From Leucaena leucocephala (taxonomy: Eukaryota > Streptophyta > Magnoliopsida > Fabales > Fabaceae), in contig CM073536.1 of assembly GCA_037074615.1 (NCBI GenBank), positions 6,267,001 through 6,331,000 on the forward strand: 64,000 nucleotides of DNA, in the 5' to 3' direction. The notes under the pieces are model-generated. The model worked only from the letters and a program-made list of their open reading frames with translations. It was not told the DNA's origin and ran no database searches. The translations under genes and the position numbers were made by a program. Shown piece by piece: positions 60,806-64,000 of the stretch; within the stretch, counting starts at the first letter, position 1; each line of letters opens with the position of its first letter.

Positions 60806-62731
60806 TTACACAGTGTAGTGCTGCTGAATTGTGTCAATGTCCAGACCTTTCAGCTTCACCACTGACTCAACATGTCCCTTAAGCGTGTGAAGCTCGCGAA
60901 GCCTGAAAACCACGACCACCAAAACAACGTGTTTTGAGTTCATGTTGTTCTAGTATATTAGAATATTGGAGTCCCACATTGACTAATTAGAGAAATAATT
61001 GAAGGTATGTAATGTTAAGAAAAACCCCATTGGCTTACTTTGCAACTTCAGCTCGTCTCTTGGCCTGCTCAGCAATCTCAGAGAGCTCTCTGTAGCTGTG
61101 TTTATCGTTGAAAATGCTAGAAGTTTCTGGAGGTTGAAGTCCATGGAGTGTCCTCTGAGCAAGTGCCCATTGAGCCTCCCTCTCCTCCTTTCCATAGTCT
61201 TTCTTGGTGGTGAAGGCAATCTGTGAAACATTTCACAACAAATTATTCAAACCTACCTATCAAAGTTGCTTTCAACAAGTCCCACATGGACCAATTGGAG
61301 AATGAATTGAAGGGCATGTAGTCTTTAAGGTAAGTCCTATCATATTGGTTTAAGCTATTGTGATAGAAAAACAAACCTAATATATACCTAATATCTCTAA
61401 GATCTAATACATACCTTGTTTTCTAGTAGATTGTTCCAAGCTTTGCCACTTAGGATGTAACGGATAGCGAATTTTAGAAAGTCGAGTGGAACATAGAAGA
61501 CAACACTGTAGAGCCAGACAACTCCAGCCCAACCCCATCCAATTCCTTTGATCTTTGCAAATCCCCAGTCAGCATATACTGCTATGAAGGTAGCAATCTG
61601 CAAATTAAGTCCATCAAGTTCAAGATTTATTCCCATTTACCTTCTCTGATCAGTAAAGAAACAAAACATGCTGCAAGTTCATGATAACTTCATTCACATC
61701 CTTACCAGCTGAGCAATAATGAAGGCACTGACTAAAAGCAATCCGGGGCGTTCAACGTAGGACCAACTACGAGAACGGGTCACGAATATAAGAGCCTGGC
61801 TCACTATACTGACTTGAAGGTACAATGCAGACATCATTTCATGTGGGCTGTCATTCAGAGGTCTAACGTTGAATTTGTCCTGGGATAGTAGTTATGTTAA
61901 GAATTTGAGTCAAGAGAACTATGATTTGAGGTGCTGATAGAGTAATAATATGAACAGCTTTAATATTTTCTTACGTGGAAGAAGTCAGTTTCTTTCATTG
62001 CCCAGAAAAATATGACAGTCATCAGAGCCAAGTAACCTCCAAGCACAACCCCAGTGGCAAAAATTTCTTTCAGCTTCCAACTATCAGGCAAGGGAGATGG
62101 CTTCACTCTGTCTTTTGAAATTGTCATGATTGTTCCTGATGAGAGAATGATATCGTTGATACATCATATTTCCATTGAAGACGAGTATATATTCCTCCAG
62201 TCTTTAATATAAGATCTATTTCTCATATTTATCAATTTTTTTCTAAACTATTCCTATTGATATTTCCTCAACAGAGATCAAACAAGATGATTGTAGTGTT
62301 TTAGAAAAAATCTACTATATTAACTAACTTTTTTAATCTAATCAAATCAGTTAAGTAGATCTTATATTAAGGACGGGAGGAATATTTCAAAGGTATATTT
62401 GTTGAGGATTTTACCGTCATTTAGGATGGCAATAATCAAAACCATGAAAGGAGAGAAGTCAAATTTCCATATCAGTGCAATGAACATGAATCCAAACTGC
62501 ATTAAGAAGCAAAAGATCATTCAAACTGATGATTATCCATTCCTCATCATCAAGAATTATGCTTAACTATAGTCATTATTGTGGCTTTTACTTACCACTA
62601 TACGTATAGTGATGGAGACCGCATAGATCTGCAATACAAGTAACACAATGTGTGAGGATAGTGTTGATTTTTAAAAGATATATATATATACAAGTAACAC
62701 AATGTGTGAGGATAGTGTTGATTTTTAAAAG

Positions 62732-62781
<50 letters not shown>

Positions 62782-64000
62782 GAAGAAAGGGACAAGAGCA
62801 AAACTAACAGTGTAGTTTTTCATTCTTTGGAAAATAGCTCTGCTAGTCAAGACTGCACTAATAATGACACTCAATCCAGGTTCAGTCAAGACAATATCAG
62901 AAGCACTTCTTGCGGCATCGGTTGCATCGGCGACTGCGATACCGATATCGGCCTTCTTCAGAGCAGGAGCATCATTGACACCATCCCCAGTCATTCCACA
63001 AATGTGTTTCCTCTCTTGCAATTTCCTCACAATTTCATATTTGTGCTCTGGAAACAACCGTAGCAATAGATAATATAAAAGTTCAGGACTCAGGACTAGC
63101 AAAATTGTTGAGAGAAAGTAGCAGAAAGAGAATATTGAACCTGGAAATACACCAGCAAATCCATCCGCCTTCTCAATCAACTCTTCCACAGGAAGTGATG
63201 CAATATTTGCATCTTTATCTTGACCAAGCAAGGAAGCAGATGGGTACATATTTGTTCCCATGCCAAGTCTCCTTCCTGTCTCCTTTGCTATGGCTAGTTG
63301 ATCACCTGGAGGTCGAAAAGCAATACAAGATACCAGATTGAAAAATTGATCGAGACTTGATAGTATGGGATACCAAGTACTACGTGTGGAGTAGAATGAG
63401 ATGTTAAATGAGGTATATAAGTGAGTTAGTTCTCTCTTTCATCTCAATAGCCAGCTTTTGAGTAGGGTTCTCTAATACTCACCAGTAATCATCTTGACAT
63501 TTACTCCAAGATTAAGAGCTCGTCGGATGGTTTCAGCACTGTCATGCCTAGGGGGGTCAAACAGTGACAACAACCCGGCAAACTGCCATGGAGCACCGGC
63601 GCTTTCTTTGGTTCTCTCAGGAACTTCCTGCATAAATGACACAAGAGAACCAATAAGGAATTTGTTTGATGACTGACTTAAATATTATGCCAATACAAAA
63701 CTCTCAACATGATTCCATGCAGACTAATAAAAACCTGTCTTGCAACAGCAAGTGAACGAAGGCCTCTCTCTGCAAACTTGTCAATAATGGCATGGACCTT
63801 CTTCTTAACATCTTCCCTTAGGTTGCACAGGGTCATGATCTGTTTGAGAAAAACAAAACAAAACAAAACAGTAATGATATCTATTAATTAACCATAATCT
63901 TTCTCAAACCACAAACTAAACAATCAGGTTAATGACCTGCTCGGGAGCACCTTTGCTTGACCGGTGCCAACTTCCATCAGCTTCAATGTAAGTCAAAGCA
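60806..64000 (-). CDS. Plasma-membrane H+-ATPase (P3A), C-terminal part
   Basis: Proton pump that energises plant plasma-membrane transport. Minus-strand exons: 64000(partial)-63937, 63839-63735, 63627-63483, 63305-63141, 63047-62809, 62628-62596, 62496-62415, 62135-61975, 61879-61706, 61597-61415, 61220-61039 and 60902-60806, all in phase, giving 542 residues of a family near 950 long. Seen: SKGAPEQ of the nucleotide-binding domain, [18 protein letters not shown], the hinge motif [20 protein letters not shown], the [15 protein letters not shown] stretch into the late membrane helices, and the regulatory tail with [14 protein letters not shown] and the 14-3-3-binding end HYTV. Exon 6 here is only 33 bp (11 codons). 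The phosphorylated DKTGTLT Asp and N-terminal helices lie beyond the right edge. The intron after exon 8 carries an F2 MITE, and that after exon 5 a duplication. The intact frame suggests a working gene. Confidence 0.97.
62192..62382. mobile_element. Stowaway-like MITE, family F2, in an H+-ATPase intron
   Basis: TA at 62,190-62,191 and 62,383-62,384. Ends TTCCTCCAGTCTTTAATATA and, inverted, TTCCTCCCGTCCTTAATATA match over about 27 bp with two mismatches. At 191 bp it is the most compact F2 copy here. Confidence 0.85.
62636..62781. repeat. 54-bp tandem duplication plus TA/GA microsatellite in an H+-ATPase intron
   Basis: ACAAGTAACACAATGTGTGA starts copies at 62,636 and 62,690. Each copy continues to GATTTTTAAAAGA and a TA run. 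The second TA run is longer and passes into a GA run ending near 62,781, about 28 bp from the donor-side exon end at 62,809. Confidence 0.9.

Noticed and set aside
1..64000. CRISPR array, operon, prophage or bacterial system
   Set aside because: Spliced plant genes throughout. The tandem repeats found have no unique equal-length spacers and no associated cas-like genes.

Overview
The window is nuclear DNA from a flowering plant, most likely a eudicot. It is AT-rich. Genes are widely spaced and split by GT-AG introns, each joined here by matching reading phase. The gene set is plant-type: a class III peroxidase, chloroplast NifU-like protein, plasma-membrane H+-ATPase, IBH1-like bHLH and plastid proteins. 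Microsatellites, MITEs, tRNA-derived SINEs and decayed DNA transposons lie between the genes. Species cannot be fixed from the sequence alone.

Layout. 1-5,600 is intergenic, with two direct copies of a dispersed repeat and a degenerate ~107-bp tandem array. 5,618-11,657 (+) encodes an eight-exon glucose-6-phosphate 1-epimerase-like protein. 13,590-19,170 is repeat-rich: three copies of an eroded, once-coding repeat surround two inverted hAT transposon fragments, one with a recognisable BED zinc finger. 20,091-22,423 holds a SINE next to a frameshifted kelch-like pseudogene whose intron carries two MITEs. 22,430-28,100 has no gene.

28,193-30,235 (+) is a secreted class III peroxidase with a good TATA box. 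31,796-32,904 (-) encodes a small DUF863-like protein with an EAR-like motif. 34,000-45,900 has no gene, but holds a nearly complete non-autonomous CACTA-like element (40,798-42,203, with 3-bp target duplication) and a well-preserved SINE (44,664-44,851) with a perfect 16-bp target duplication.

46,024-48,436 (+) is a chloroplast NFU (NifU-like) iron-sulphur scaffold. 49,609-51,410 (-) encodes a small plastid membrane protein converging on it. 53,942-54,457 (-) is a single-exon IBH1-like atypical bHLH regulator, with a three-copy ~270-bp tandem repeat about 0.9-1.7 kb upstream. 56,590-59,660 is MITE-rich. 60,806 to the end (-) is the C-terminal 542 residues of a P3A plasma-membrane H+-ATPase, running off the right edge.

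The genes are independent plant transcription units, not an operon or pathway cluster. I found no convincing new biological system. The more interesting material is in the repeats: the CACTA-like element, the SINE family, the head-to-head hAT fragments, the recurring MITE pair, and the promoter-proximal triplication.
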